A DNA stretch of 64,000 nucleotides from the NCBI GenBank assembly GCA_035235625.1, contig CP141150.1, positions 8,990,001 through 9,054,000 of the forward strand, written 5' to 3'. The position numbers and the translations under genes were made by a program. The DNA comes from Saururus chinensis (lineage: Eukaryota; Streptophyta; Magnoliopsida; Piperales; Saururaceae). A model generated the notes under the pieces. It was given only the letters and a program-made list of their open reading frames with translations. It was not told the origin of the DNA and made no database searches. Positions within the stretch are counted from its first letter, which is position 1, and the number at the start of each line of letters is the position of its first letter. This document shows, in pieces, positions 33,561 to 44,730 of this stretch.

Positions 33561-33847
33561 GTAGTAGCGGCGGCAATAATAGTGGAGGTAGCGGTAGTAG
33601 CAGTGGCGGTAGGGGCAATGATAGTAGTGGTAGTGGTAATGGCGGCAGGACATAAGTCTTTGGTACACTGATTTCCTCCCAAAATCTATGGGTTGATGGG
33701 TGGAAAATTTTGGGGCTAAATTTTCATCCATTTTCTCTCAGTTTTCACATTAGTTTCTCTTTCCTCATTGTACCAAGCAGTGAAAACTGAGGAATTTTTG
33801 AAAGATTCTTTTCCTTTCCCCTGCTTTTCACCAATCCAAATAGACTC
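32554..33847. mobile_element. Tourist-like MITE, copy 3, complete
   Basis: GGGTCTATTTGGATTGGTG and CACCAATCCAAATAGACTC are nearly perfect inverted ends, with TAA duplicated on both sides. Of its 1,294 bp about 920 are GGT/GGC array. The unique flanks are shared with the copy at 5940-6563, so the array lies at the same place in the family. Confidence 0.88.
32728..33649 (+). repeat. GGT/GGC-rich trinucleotide array, about 0.9 kb
   Basis: Counterpart of 30408-31342, with local insertions and deletions of triplet blocks. Frames inside are artefacts. Confidence 0.9.
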
Positions 33848-34016
33848 TAAGGCTTGGAGGGGATCAAGGGGTACACAGTGAACAAGCAAAAGGGGCAATA
33901 AAAAAAATTTAAATTCAAGTTTGGGGTATGTTTGAGAAAATATTATAAATTACTGTGGGGTAAGGAAGACACGGGGTACAGAGGGGTTTTTAAGGGTACA
34001 GATAGATGCATTCTTA

Positions 34017-35165
34017 AATAAAAAACTAGTAAGTTTATCGATCGTTTATTAGGTACTTATCTGTCAAGAATACAATTTAACTACATAATCATAAATAAAT
34101 TAGTACCCACATGATTAAAGTTTGTACATTTCAAGAGAGAAAGTGAACCCATACTACTTACAGGTGAGGTCTTTTACATTCTTCACAAGCCCAAACTATG
34201 CAAGCACCTTTAACCTGCAAAATAAAGGTCCTGCACTAATACCTAGTGAGATAAACTAACAATATAATTACTACAACGACTAACTTCAATTTAAGACAAA
34301 ATCCCAATTCTCATCGCAAGGTAGATTTTCCTTATAACATTTCCCAAATCCCATCACTTTACCAAATGAAGGTAAACACTTTAAAGTTACAACAACACTA
34401 AGGAAGTTCCTCTAACTGCTCAAAATGTGCACTATCCCACAAAATAGAATCGTACTCTTGTTGAATCCTTTATATGGTGCAACGAAGACATAGCCTTAGA
34501 CCTTAGACCTTTGTTTAAAGCTCAAACCATAACATTGAGGCTACTTAGTGCACCATATATAAACCCATATCATGCAACCATACATAGAAGACTAATTTAT
34601 CTTTTAATATGCTTCTCATAATTTTATAATATTAAGTGAAGGTCAGGTCATCCTATCCCTTCAACAAGATAATATACTAATGGATCTTCCTAGAGTCTAT
34701 AAAATCTCAATAGAGAACTCATTTTCAATCCTTCAGTGTTTCTCTTTTCATTGCTTTATCTTCAAATCCACTTCTGACTCCCTTCTCGGGCCTCTTTCTC
34801 GGTTTTTTAGTCTCAAAAGAGTCATTATCCAAGGCAATTTGTAGAGTTTTTAAGAGTGTAACCAACAAATTTCATCTTAAATTGCACAACACCTCCAATT
34901 TTTGCTTCTACAGTTCTAAGTTCATTCAACTGATGTGTTTGTTTCACTGATGATATTATATAAACGTCATCGATACTTCGGTGTCCCCTTGAGGATCCAA
35001 ATATGTATATATTTTTTATAAAAATTATGTTAAAATGTGTTGGATGCATGTCAACATAAATTCATCCTCACAAGTTTGAGCCCACCATGCAACATGGTTA
35101 TGGGCCTTAATGGTATAATGTGTGGGATGGGAGCCCAATATCTATTTATCCCATAATGTATAATG
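34017..35165. other. Intergenic DNA
   Basis: No gene recognised. Near 35040-35160 there are diverged direct copies of the sequence that forms the foldback at 35166 (GGATGGGAGCCCAATATCTA). Confidence 0.4.
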
Positions 35166-35278
35166 TGTTGGATGGGAGCTCAACATAGATTTATCCTCCT
35201 AAGTTTGGGGCCATAAATCATTCTTAAGTTTGGGCCCAAACTTAGGAGGGAAAATCTATGTTGGGCTCCCATCAAACA
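35166..35278. repeat. Foldback repeat with 47-bp arms
   Basis: TGTTGGATGGGAGCTCAACA...CCTAAGTTTGGGGCC is mirrored by the reverse complement ending at 35278 with few differences. Next to the centre lies the perfect 20-bp palindrome TAAGTTTGGGCCCAAACTTA (35225-35244). Confidence 0.75.
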
Positions 35279-35950
35279 TATTCTAACAAATTCCACATGG
35301 TACATAATACGCCATGGATTAATCTTGAATAGTGAGCCGGATTGAAGTCCCAACTCTGGTTGTGCCAAAATCACCGGTTCAAGTGGTTGAACCGGCTGTT
35401 CATAGCTTCTTCGAGCCTCGAGGCAGTAATTCGATGGGAAAAGGCCCGGCTCCGATTGAACCCAGTTCGGCCGCGCAGTCCATTGATGGGCCTTTTTTCT
35501 TTAGTAAATTTCAAGGGCTGGGCCTTGGTTGCTACTGGGCCTGGTTGGCTGTCGGAAACAAACTGAAATTGCAGGAAAGTCTCGTCTTTCTTTATATTTT
35601 GCTTTAAAATCCCAACGTGAAAATCATCAATCATTAGGCATCCTTTGTAGGCAATGCATTAAGAATCTCATCTTATTAGACTTCATTCATACTTCCAAGT
35701 ATTATTTTTTGAATTTTTTTAATGAAATTCCTCGAGTAGGTAATACTAATCTTGATTGTGTGACATTCCGGCTGTATTCTTAAATTATTAGACTTGTTGT
35801 ATTTGGAATGGTTGCCCTCATAACATATGAATATTTTATGAGGATGCCCTTGCCAGTGCCGTGCCCACCCCAGCCGTCAGATCATGACTAGGGCTTGTTT
35901 TAAAAAATTAACTTTTTTTCTTGTAGCTGCAATGTGGGCTAATTTTTTTA

Positions 35951-35951
35951 G

Positions 35952-36019
<68 letters not shown>
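35951..36019. repeat. (TA)n(TG)n microsatellite
   Basis: About 12 TA repeats running directly into about 22 TG repeats. Confidence 0.9.
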
Positions 36020-36020
<1 letters not shown>

Positions 36021-36112
36021 TGAACGTCCGCATGCCTACATATGGGCCCTACACCATTATCTTGCCGTGCATGCATCCGGCTTTCTTGGACACCATACTT
36101 AGTTATAAGGTA

Positions 36113-36313
36113 CTTGCTTCGTCGTAAATTAATAGTTATATTTGAAAAAAATAGTAATTTTTATTGAAGGGTGAAACTCCCCTCTAAAAGAAGTAAAAAA
36201 AAGTTTATGTTAAACTTTTTGAAGTACCCAAGTCACTTAAATTGAACAAAAGAGCTATTAATATAAAATAAATATTTTTACTAAATATAATTATTAATTT
36301 AGGATGGAGAGAG
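36113..36313. mobile_element. Stowaway-like MITE, about 200 bp
   Basis: CTTGCTTCGTCGTAAATTAA at one end and TTAATTTAGGATGGAGAGAG at the other, with TA borders. It shares the central AAGTACCCAAGTCACTTAAA block with 40293-40483. Confidence 0.75.
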
Positions 36314-37735
36314 TATACTATTATACTTATGTGTAAATCATAAAGCTTCGTTATGGCTAAATCAGTTTTTCTTTCTCCATTGTTGGCTGAGCCCTCAACT
36401 CCAATTTGATTTTGTTAACGAATATTGGGAGCAAGAAAAAAAGGTGAAACTCATTAAATTTAGACCTCTTATTTTCACAAACATTATTGGCTAATTCTAC
36501 ACACTCTCGACTCACCAAATAATATTTTAACAAACAACATTTTTAACTTGGGAAAAAAGTCTAAAAACATAAAGCCCCAAAGTCCCAAATACAAATATAG
36601 TCCAATAACAATATTTTAACCAATAAAAAGACTAAATATTATTAATAAATAGCTTAAAACTGGTTCATGACCATTTAATTTTTATGGACTATGTGCAGTA
36701 AGGCTTAAGAGATGCGGGTTCTCAGTGGATATTTCAAGCCTGCCTGGCCCGTTTGCCCTTTCTAACACTAGTGTTTATAAATTTAATCTAGCTTCCAATC
36801 CAGATTAGTGGCCTAGTTTTTTATAAATTTCAATTAGGCATGATCCAATTTAACCAATAAAAGTTGACCACGGCCAAGCACTCACAAGATCACTAAGAGG
36901 ACTACTTAATGTTAAGAGGAATAACTTGTAGTTGATTAGATAAATATGTTGGAGGTCACTAAGAGGACTTGAGCTCCACCATCGCCAAACTCGCAGAGTC
37001 GACCAGCCCTTCCACATATCCAAATGCACTCATACATAAATTGATGAAGAGAGGGGCGGGCGGCCCCTATAGTGACTAGTGAGAGAGGGAGAGTGGGGGT
37101 GGATGGCTAATGGGCTTGGGCCCTTATGCTGATTTTAATCCCTACCTCAAGATATAACTTAATGGGCTTGGGATTTTGGTCCCAATAACATTATTAGTTT
37201 CATCAACTCATTTTATTCTCTCCAACTCCAAATCCCCACGAAGGCTTAGTATGCTCCACGTGTCTAAAAGTTTGTAAAATTTGAATGATATCTTTTATTG
37301 AGTAAATTACACTTATGAATCATGATATAAAAATTATTGTAAAAGATCATAAGCTAATTTTTTGTGAAATTAAACTACTTAAGACTAATAGTTATAATAT
37401 ATATTTAATTTTTCAATATGACAAACAGATAACGGATAAACGAGTATAGAAGAATTTTTTTCATTACCTTTTATTTAGATAATAATTAAATAAAATTATC
37501 TTCTTATTTACCTATTGAATAAATTTAATTATATTATTTAACTTATTAACAATACGGTATATGTGGTAGAACAGTAGAACGAGCATCATTGAAAGCCTTA
37601 TTGGCAACACCAATTCATGATTAATTAAATTTATAGCCCACTGATTTATCTTTTAAACCCTTGGCTGACCAACTCTGCCCCTAAAAAGCGGCTAGGTTTT
37701 AAAAAACACGGCTACAATAAAGGACATACAAAATG

Positions 37736-38560
37736 GTTTCCATTGCCAACATGAGTGTTGAAAAACTCATGCTCCACAGTCATTCTCTTGTCATGACCCT
37801 GATTCCCGGAGATTAGAGTACGTATTCAGAAGAAATGCAAGAAAGTTAGGCACCTTCCATGCGCTTCTTACTCTTGCTGCCTTTGACAGATAAGAAGATG
37901 GCCCCTCACAGTCTAGTATGTCTCTTATTTGCAAGTACAAATCCTAATTTTATATAGTTTTAATGTGAGGATTACAGCTCCTACTATATTCTTTTTGACC
38001 CACAATCTAATGACACCCAATTTTTCGATGTTGTTTCATGGGCTCCTGTAACACCCACTGCCATAGTAAAGAAGAGGTAGAAATTTTTGGTCCCCCATTT
38101 ACGTCTTAACAGTGAACACGCTAACGCATATTAATATATTGTATTTATGACATTGACATACGCTATCCCCATTGTGGTCTTTGGCTTCTGTAGAGAAACA
38201 TCGTAAAAGATATCACTGGGAGGAGGACGAAAAAAATTCTTTCTAAAATATAAAAATAGAGAGAGGCACAGTAGTCTCGCTGGCCAACATGACTGTTGAA
38301 CAACTCATGCCACGGTCATTCTCATCCAGTGCCCTGATTCCCGGAGATGGAGTATTGATGAAGAAATGCAAGAATATATATAAGCACTTTGTTGCTCTTC
38401 TTACTCTTTCTGCCTTTGACAGATAAGAAGATTTCCTCTGACAAGCTAGTATGTTCCTTGTTTTACTAAGTACACAAAGTTTGATATTATTTAGTTAATT
38501 AAGGACAGGATTACAGCTCCTACTAATATATTCCCTTTGACCATCTCCGGCATCCCCCTC
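37736..38560. repeat. Direct duplication, about 280-bp units 540 bp apart
   Basis: 37736-38015 and 38278-38545 share a series of conserved words in the same order: CCAACATGA.TGTTGAA, CCTGATTCCCGGAGAT, GAAGAAATGCAAGAA, CTGCCTTTGACAGATAAGAA, and GGATTACAGCTCCTACTA. Spacing between words is nearly unchanged. Neither copy has a sustained reading frame, and neither folds into an obvious microRNA-like hairpin by eye. Confidence 0.75.
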
Positions 38561-40292
38561 GTTTTACAGTGTCATGAACATGGCCGGTGCCCAGCTCATT
38601 TCTTTGATTTCATTTGCATGTTTGGACATGAAGGACTAAAGCACCATGTGCAAGCAACAGCAAGTGGCACAGAACCTTCTTTGCTGCCCCCCTTTCACTC
38701 CCATCTTTCCTTGTCCCCATGGTTGGATGCCATTTGATCCAAAACCTTATTCTTTCATCCCAATGTCGGTGCTCTTTTTTACAATGGCTACTGCAAAAAT
38801 CTGCCATTTCTCTATGGTGACCGAGAACAGCACCAAAAATGGTGAACACAATAGGACCCTTTGTACAAAAAAGAAAATAAACACTATACATGGGGCCCAT
38901 GCACAAATAAATAATACTATAGGACCCTATCAAGAGTATGTAATGGAGATTGACTTTGATTGAATAGCATGCAGTTAGCTGATTTGACAATGTTGGTGGT
39001 TGCCTATGTACCTAATGCGAACAGCTGTCTTAATGTCACCAACAATATTAATGAAGCTCACCAAAATAATCATGTGTAATAAATGATGGCTTGAACAAGT
39101 TAGAAAAGGATTGAGGGGAGTTCATGAGACATGTTGTCATGCTGGCATTGCTGGTTTGCTTAACTTTAAATGGATATAAACAGGAGATGGCAAGTATAAG
39201 AAAGATCGATTTAAATATCTTAACTATAATAATCAATCATGGAGTTGCATGCAGTATATACTATTAATATTTTTAGCAAAAAAATTATATTATTAAGAAA
39301 AAATTTATATAAGCATGGGCGTGAGTGCAAGGAGGCAAAAATAAATATGCCCCTGAGTAATGTGTTACAGGATCAAAATTCGCAGGTGCACAATGCAAAG
39401 GCTTATTCAGTCACGCGTAAACCCGACTTATATACATGAGTCTCATATTATTAAAATCATGAAATTTTACTACATGGGCTTTTGTTAATTCTGTTAATGG
39501 TGGCATCAAAAAATAAAGTTTCAATCAACCCTAAATAAAAAATTGCAGGACAAAGACATCTCACTGATTAGCGAAACTTCTAATACGAATAGAAAGACAT
39601 CACACTCATGATCAGGGCATTTTAAGCTAGTAGACAAATCTTAAGATGAGATAAGCATTGCATGATAGGCTTTGAATCAATGGTCCCTACTTATATCCTA
39701 TATGGGCTCTGATAAGGACCTACAATTTGTAATGAGATAAAGAAGTGTATGCAAATTATGATGTATTAACAAGACTGGTTCATGGTTTTGCCAAAGAATA
39801 AAAAAAAATTGGTTTATGGTTTCATGTTCTTTTATATCAAGTTAGTGGACAAAAGACAAGAACATTATTGTGGGGTCAACCACCCCTGAATATGACAAAA
39901 CATCACTATTTAGTGGGGCTCATCTTAAATTGGAGGATAACCTGATGACGATGAACTCTTGTTGGAAACTTGGAATCTCACAGCTCTCTCTGTTATTTTT
40001 CTGGTTCTATTTTTGATCCATCACCCTCATTCATTTCTATTGGTTGGATTATTATATTTGGCAATTGTTATCATTGTGGTAAACATCATTTTTAATTAAA
40101 ACAGCCATTGCACCAATCAATTGCCTAGGCCAATTAAAATAACTCCAACGGGGCTGTCTTATTAATGGGGTCCTAGGTAGAGAAGGGTGCTCCGGTTTAA
40201 CTTCAATATCAGCGCCTGAACCAAGCCAAATCAGGATGGTTATGAAGAAAACAACTTGATTTATGGTTTGGTTGAGGGATACAAAATTAATA

Positions 40293-40483
40293 CTCCTTTT
40301 GTTTCATATTAATAATTATATTTTTAAAAATAGTGGTTTTATTAAATAGTAAAATTTATATTTTAGAGAAGGGAAAATAAGCTTATAATATTATTTTTTA
40401 AGTACCCAACTACTTAAATTGAACTAATTAGTATAAAATAATTTTTTTTACTGAATAGAGCTATTAATTTAGGACAAAAGAAA
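40293..40483. mobile_element. Stowaway-like MITE, about 190 bp
   Basis: CTCCTTTTGTTTCATATTAA and TTAATTTAGGACAAAAGAAA ends, TA on both sides. Confidence 0.75.
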
Positions 40484-41862
40484 TAATAATCAAGTTAATA
40501 TTAATTAATTCTTAGAATAAGACGATTAAAATTCATATATACATTAAATTAGAACAAAAAACAAATCACTCAATTGAAATGGAATCAGACAAATTTCAGA
40601 ACCATGTTTGAAGCCGGGGTGGTCTCAGTTTCTCCCTCGGAGCACTAATTCGGGTCCGGTTCAATAGCAAAGCACTGGTTCGGTCTGCACGACTCCGACC
40701 CGGTTCTCACCCTTGACCCTCACCCAACGGCTCAGCTAATACCGCAGTGCTACGTTTCGGTGGCCCCCACTGGATCTGTGGGGCCCACTTGACACGAGTT
40801 GTCGTCCGAGGCGAGAGTAGCAACAAAATTGCGCGACGCGCTTGAGTGTGGGACCCGCAGAAGCAGGGGGACAACGTGGCAGCGCAATGCTTTTAACATG
40901 TCGGTGCGATTTTACCCACGTGCCCATGGGCCCCACAAAAATTGACGGCGGCTTTTGTTATTTTTGTCCTTTTCATCCGAAGAGAACCTCACAGCGGAGC
41001 ACCTGATAAGACGATATTGACCCTGATAAACATCGATATTTACCTTTACTATGCTAATATGTGAACTGTTAGATCGTGATTCAATTGGCATATATTTTAA
41101 GAGTCCTGATTGTTTGGTCGTACGAGTAAACTACTTTGATCGTATGGCAGTAAAAGCCACACCTTTTGCTTAATTAAAATAATATAAAATATATACAACT
41201 AAGATTTATATGTTAGGAAGCATTTTTTGTAATTTTTGGTTATCATGAGCCGAACATACGAAGTCAAACATTTATCTTAGAGATTGATTACACACATGCT
41301 GGCGCATATTAACTTAAGTATCGCATATGTTAATATATATTAGCATATATTATTAATTTAAAAAATAAATTCTTTTATATGCTCAATTCATTGTCAGAGT
41401 ACAACATGAAAAAAATACAATGCCCGGGTTACAAGTGCCCGTCTACCCTCCCTTTTAATCTGCATGATCAAAATTGTATGGCTAGGGCCGTGAATGTAAA
41501 AGTGAAAAATACAATGCTATTTTGGTTATTTTAAAATCTTTGCTTTCTTAGGGGGCGACCAATTTTTTGCAGCGCATTAAGTTTTTTTATACCAAAATTA
41601 CCCTCAGTGGAACCTATGACATCGGCGGAAGGTCCTTAGGATGTTTGGTATTAATATGAATAAGACCTCATTTATTTGGAAAGCGACAGTAATTGCCCCC
41701 TGAAATGGGTGCCTCATTTCCTCCTAAAAAATCATGGCTTGTTTGTTGTAAACATCAACATTAGAACTTAACCACAATTGTTATTTAGAGGACTACAATT
41801 GTGATTTTAAACATTTAACCTAATTTGGTTTCAAAAATTTTGATCAGAAGCTAATAATTATT

Positions 41863-41964
41863 TACCAAAGTCTTACATTAATAACTCTATTTACTTTGAA
41901 AAAATAAATTTATTTTCATTTATTTTTAAAAATTAAATAGAGCCATTAATGTGAGAAGGGGGAG
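41863..41964. mobile_element. Short Stowaway-like MITE
   Basis: TTACATTAATAACTCTATTT at the left and TTAATGTGAGAAGGGGGAG at the right, TA after the right end. Confidence 0.6.
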
Positions 41965-43035
41965 TATGTTTTTATGAAATCACAATGATATGTTTTTATA
42001 TTATATTGTTTGTCTAACAAAACTCAATTTCTATTTACAATTTTTTTATGAGCCAATCGCTCAGCAGAGTCACAATAATAGATAGTAATAAATAAATCAC
42101 TATCTTGTCAACAACTTATCCCATTTTCAATGGTGCTTGCAACAAGGATTGTGCCTTCCAAATTGTACACAGCCAAGTCTTACATTGTGTCTGTTTCATC
42201 AAATTTTTTTAACTGAAGTCATGGTGTTTGTTAAAAAGGGTTCCCTGCACAATTAACGGATTTACCAGTGGGCCCAAAGGCCTAAACCCCATAATGACAA
42301 TGTTTGCTGAATTTTATTAAAATTCTCGAAAAGAACTGATATTTTAGTCAATTTTGTTGACCTAAAATTTATTGAAAATTTGCGTTTCTTTAAACCAAAT
42401 TAAGTGGGATCTTTGGGATGAGGTTTTAGTAATGGGGTAATTTTCACGTTGGGGTTCATTAATCAATTAAATTTTTAGGTCTCACCTTATTGATTGAAGT
42501 TCATGGCGAATTTTTGCTTCTTCCCTTGAACTTTGGATTCTCCTGCAGCATGTCAGTTTCCTCAGCTGAATCATATTAAATTTTCGCTGAAATAACTCTC
42601 TACAATTGAAGTCAAAGTCTCAAACTTCTCAAAATGACCACCCTCTTAATAAAAAATAAAAAGTATTTATTTTCTCACCTTTCTTTTAAAAAATATAACT
42701 ATTTTTTCATGGGAATAAAAATGACTTCATTTACCCTCCAAACTCCAAAGTCCAACTGCAGTAAAATCTGACTTTGTATTTCATTCCCTAATCATCTCCC
42801 TGGACTTTGTGCTCTTCTCCAACACCCCATCATCATTTACAGTCTCATGAGTCATATCAGTCTGGCACAAGATCACAGTCTTCTCAAACTTACAAAGAAA
42901 TTTTCAATGAAAGGCACAGCCAGTCAGGCAGGCTCTGCCGCCTGCAGGCATTATCCTGCAGCCTGCACTGCAGACTACAGTAGGTCTTGGATGTGCAAAA
43001 AGAGGAGGACATGTTCGTCCTTCTCCCATTTCCCC

Positions 43036-43046
43036 ATAAATAAATA
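43036..43046 (+). promoter_or_regulatory. Candidate TATA box of FPP gene
   Basis: ATAAATAAATA is the best TATA-like word upstream of a pyrimidine-rich leader (TCACCCTCTGTATCTCTATC from 43151). The true start site cannot be read from sequence. Confidence 0.35.
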
Positions 43047-43079
43047 GCATATCTTTTTCCCAATCCAATTTACAATTCA

Positions 43080-43307
43080 GCCCCTCCTTACGTGCATAAC
43101 AAAGCACCCAATACAAATGCTTATTATTACACCAACTTCCTTCCAAAGTTTCACCCTCTGTATCTCTATCCCTCTCTGCAAATTCTGGACAGTTTACACA
43201 ACGCCTGAAGAGTATCTGGCAATCTGTTCTTCCTCTGCAAATCCTGGGCTTCTTTTAGATCTCTCAATCATTTGCTAGATTTCTCTTTTTTGGTTCTGCT
43301 TCTTCAG
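43080..43307 (+). other. Inferred 5' leader exon of FPP gene
   Basis: A CT-rich stretch ends at CTTCAG, directly followed by GTATTT (donor at 43308). The next plausible acceptor (AATAG, 44714) is 17 bases before the ATG at 44731. A 1.4-kb intron in the leader would explain the distance from promoter to start codon. The left limit is a guess. Confidence 0.45.
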
Positions 43308-44730
43308 GTATTTTGCCTGTTATCTCTAGTGTCTGTCTATTCACTCTGTGTCAGTGTAGAGCAGTTACTCAATGAGCTTGCATTTTGCTCGTTTCTTTTT
43401 GAATTTTTATAATGTAGATTCTTCTAAGATGTGCTTTTGAATTATGTTGGAGCAATCATTTTGGTTTTTTTTTGGCGTTTCTCTGTTTTTCTCTGTGGCT
43501 ACTGTGTGTTAGTCTGCCGCTTCCTGTTCGTGGCTATAAATAATCATTTAAGCGGTTTGTTTTTTTGTATTTCTTGAGCAAATATCCCAATTTATGTCTT
43601 TTTTTTGTTGATTCCGGTAGAATTGAGGGGATAATGGTGTGGAAATTAAGGTATATTGTGGTGATATGGTTGGATCCGCCAAGAGAGAATTTTTTAAACA
43701 TTTTTTGTTTTTGGTTTTTGCCAGTTCATGTACTTTTTTCTTTCTGGGCGTCGATATTAATGGTAGCGGCATTTTAGATTTTGGCCATGGCTGTGCCATT
43801 GGTAGGTAAAGAAGAATTTGTTAGGGATGGATGGCGGAAAGGAAATATGTTGTTGTATTTCTTTAGCTTGAAGGTAGTGGCTGCTGATGGGCATTGCTGT
43901 TCCCTCTTGTCCGACCTTAATTAGGAGGAAAATGTGATTTAAACCTGTGAAAAAACTCAGACATGAACTTGGTCTCAAATTTGTTTTCAATCCCAGCCAA
44001 TTTGAGTGCCTAATAATGTGTGGTATTCTGAAGTATATAAATTTTTGTTATAGAGGTCACCAGCGAAAAAAAAAGCATATTGAGGCTCTTTCTTGCAGTC
44101 TGGACTACAAAGGAAACGGTCAATGCAATCGGTTTTGTTAGTGTAGTTGGGTTAGTGGATATATCAATTTTGTGGCTAGAGTACATCATTTATCTCAAAT
44201 ATCTCGTGGTGTGTTACATTCCATCAATACAAGATGGTGACATGTGAATTTGATCATACATGACAAATGTGATTGGCAATAGTGCCCGTCATTACTCGCG
44301 ATGAGAGAGGATTACATTTTCTAGCCATTGGTGGTAGTGATTCCTGCTATGGATGGGTTTCTCTACAAAAAGTGGCGATGAATTTGGGTTATAAGCTTTG
44401 GTTATCCCAATCTCGTGATTACCTGTGTACACATAACCAGAGACATATATTTGACTGTAACTTTTTGGCTTACTCAAGTGGGTGGTTTTGAGTACCATAT
44501 TTGTTTCCCCTCTAATTATCAGGGATTAAAAAAATCTTACACTATTTCATCATTGTATTGCTTTTACATAGTATTCAGTTTTGCTGTGAAACCAATTCTA
44601 CAACTTTTATGTATGTCTTATCTCTAAAACATTTCGGCAGGTTTATTATGTGCCTGCAATCATTGCCTCTTCCATTGATGATGTAAATTTGTCAGTGCAT
44701 TCCCTCTGCAATAGGTAGCTATACTTCAAC

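Larger units (their letters stand above)
29426..34016. mobile_element. Mutator-like non-autonomous TIR element, about 4.6 kb
   Basis: The left end AAGAATGAGTCTATTTGCACC matches the reverse complement of the right end AAGAATGCATCTATCTGTACC. The similarity continues inward (CTAAAAATCC against TTAAAAACCC; TACCCTGTTAC against TACCCCGTGTC) for roughly 60-110 bp. Long degenerate TIRs suggest a Mutator-like element. No transposase is recognised. Inside are a 1.5-kb duplication, two GGT/GGC MITEs and an LTR-like insert, all later events. Target duplication was not resolved. Confidence 0.55.
35279..37735. other. Intergenic DNA with small repeats
   Basis: A GC-richer stretch at 35330-35570 has open frames on both strands and the palindromic word CCGGTTCAAGTGGTTGAACC, so it is more likely a MITE fragment than a gene. 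The rest is AT-rich with the microsatellite and the MITE listed separately. Confidence 0.4.
38561..43035. other. Intergenic DNA upstream of FPP gene
   Basis: Mostly AT-rich with two Stowaway-like MITEs. A GC-rich block at 40600-40990 holds a G-box (CCACGTGCCC) and a TGGGCCCCAC site-II-like motif yet no downstream coding region. It could be a distal regulatory region or a dead promoter. At 39335-39440 and 25250-25325 there are faint relatives of the palindromic MITE ends. Confidence 0.4.

Noticed and set aside
32829-33731. Open frame of 300 codons on the minus strand (Thr/Pro/His-rich)
   Set aside because: Same trinucleotide-array artefact, lying inside a MITE.
35332-35634. Overlapping frames of 74-91 codons on both strands
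   Set aside because: Open on both strands in a GC-richer patch with a CCGGTTCAA-type palindrome; more like a transposon fragment than a gene.
37736-38545. Pair of microRNA genes, suggested by TTTGACAGATAAGAAG resembling miR156
   Set aside because: The similarity is only to the first bases of miR156 and I could find no complementary arm in either copy.
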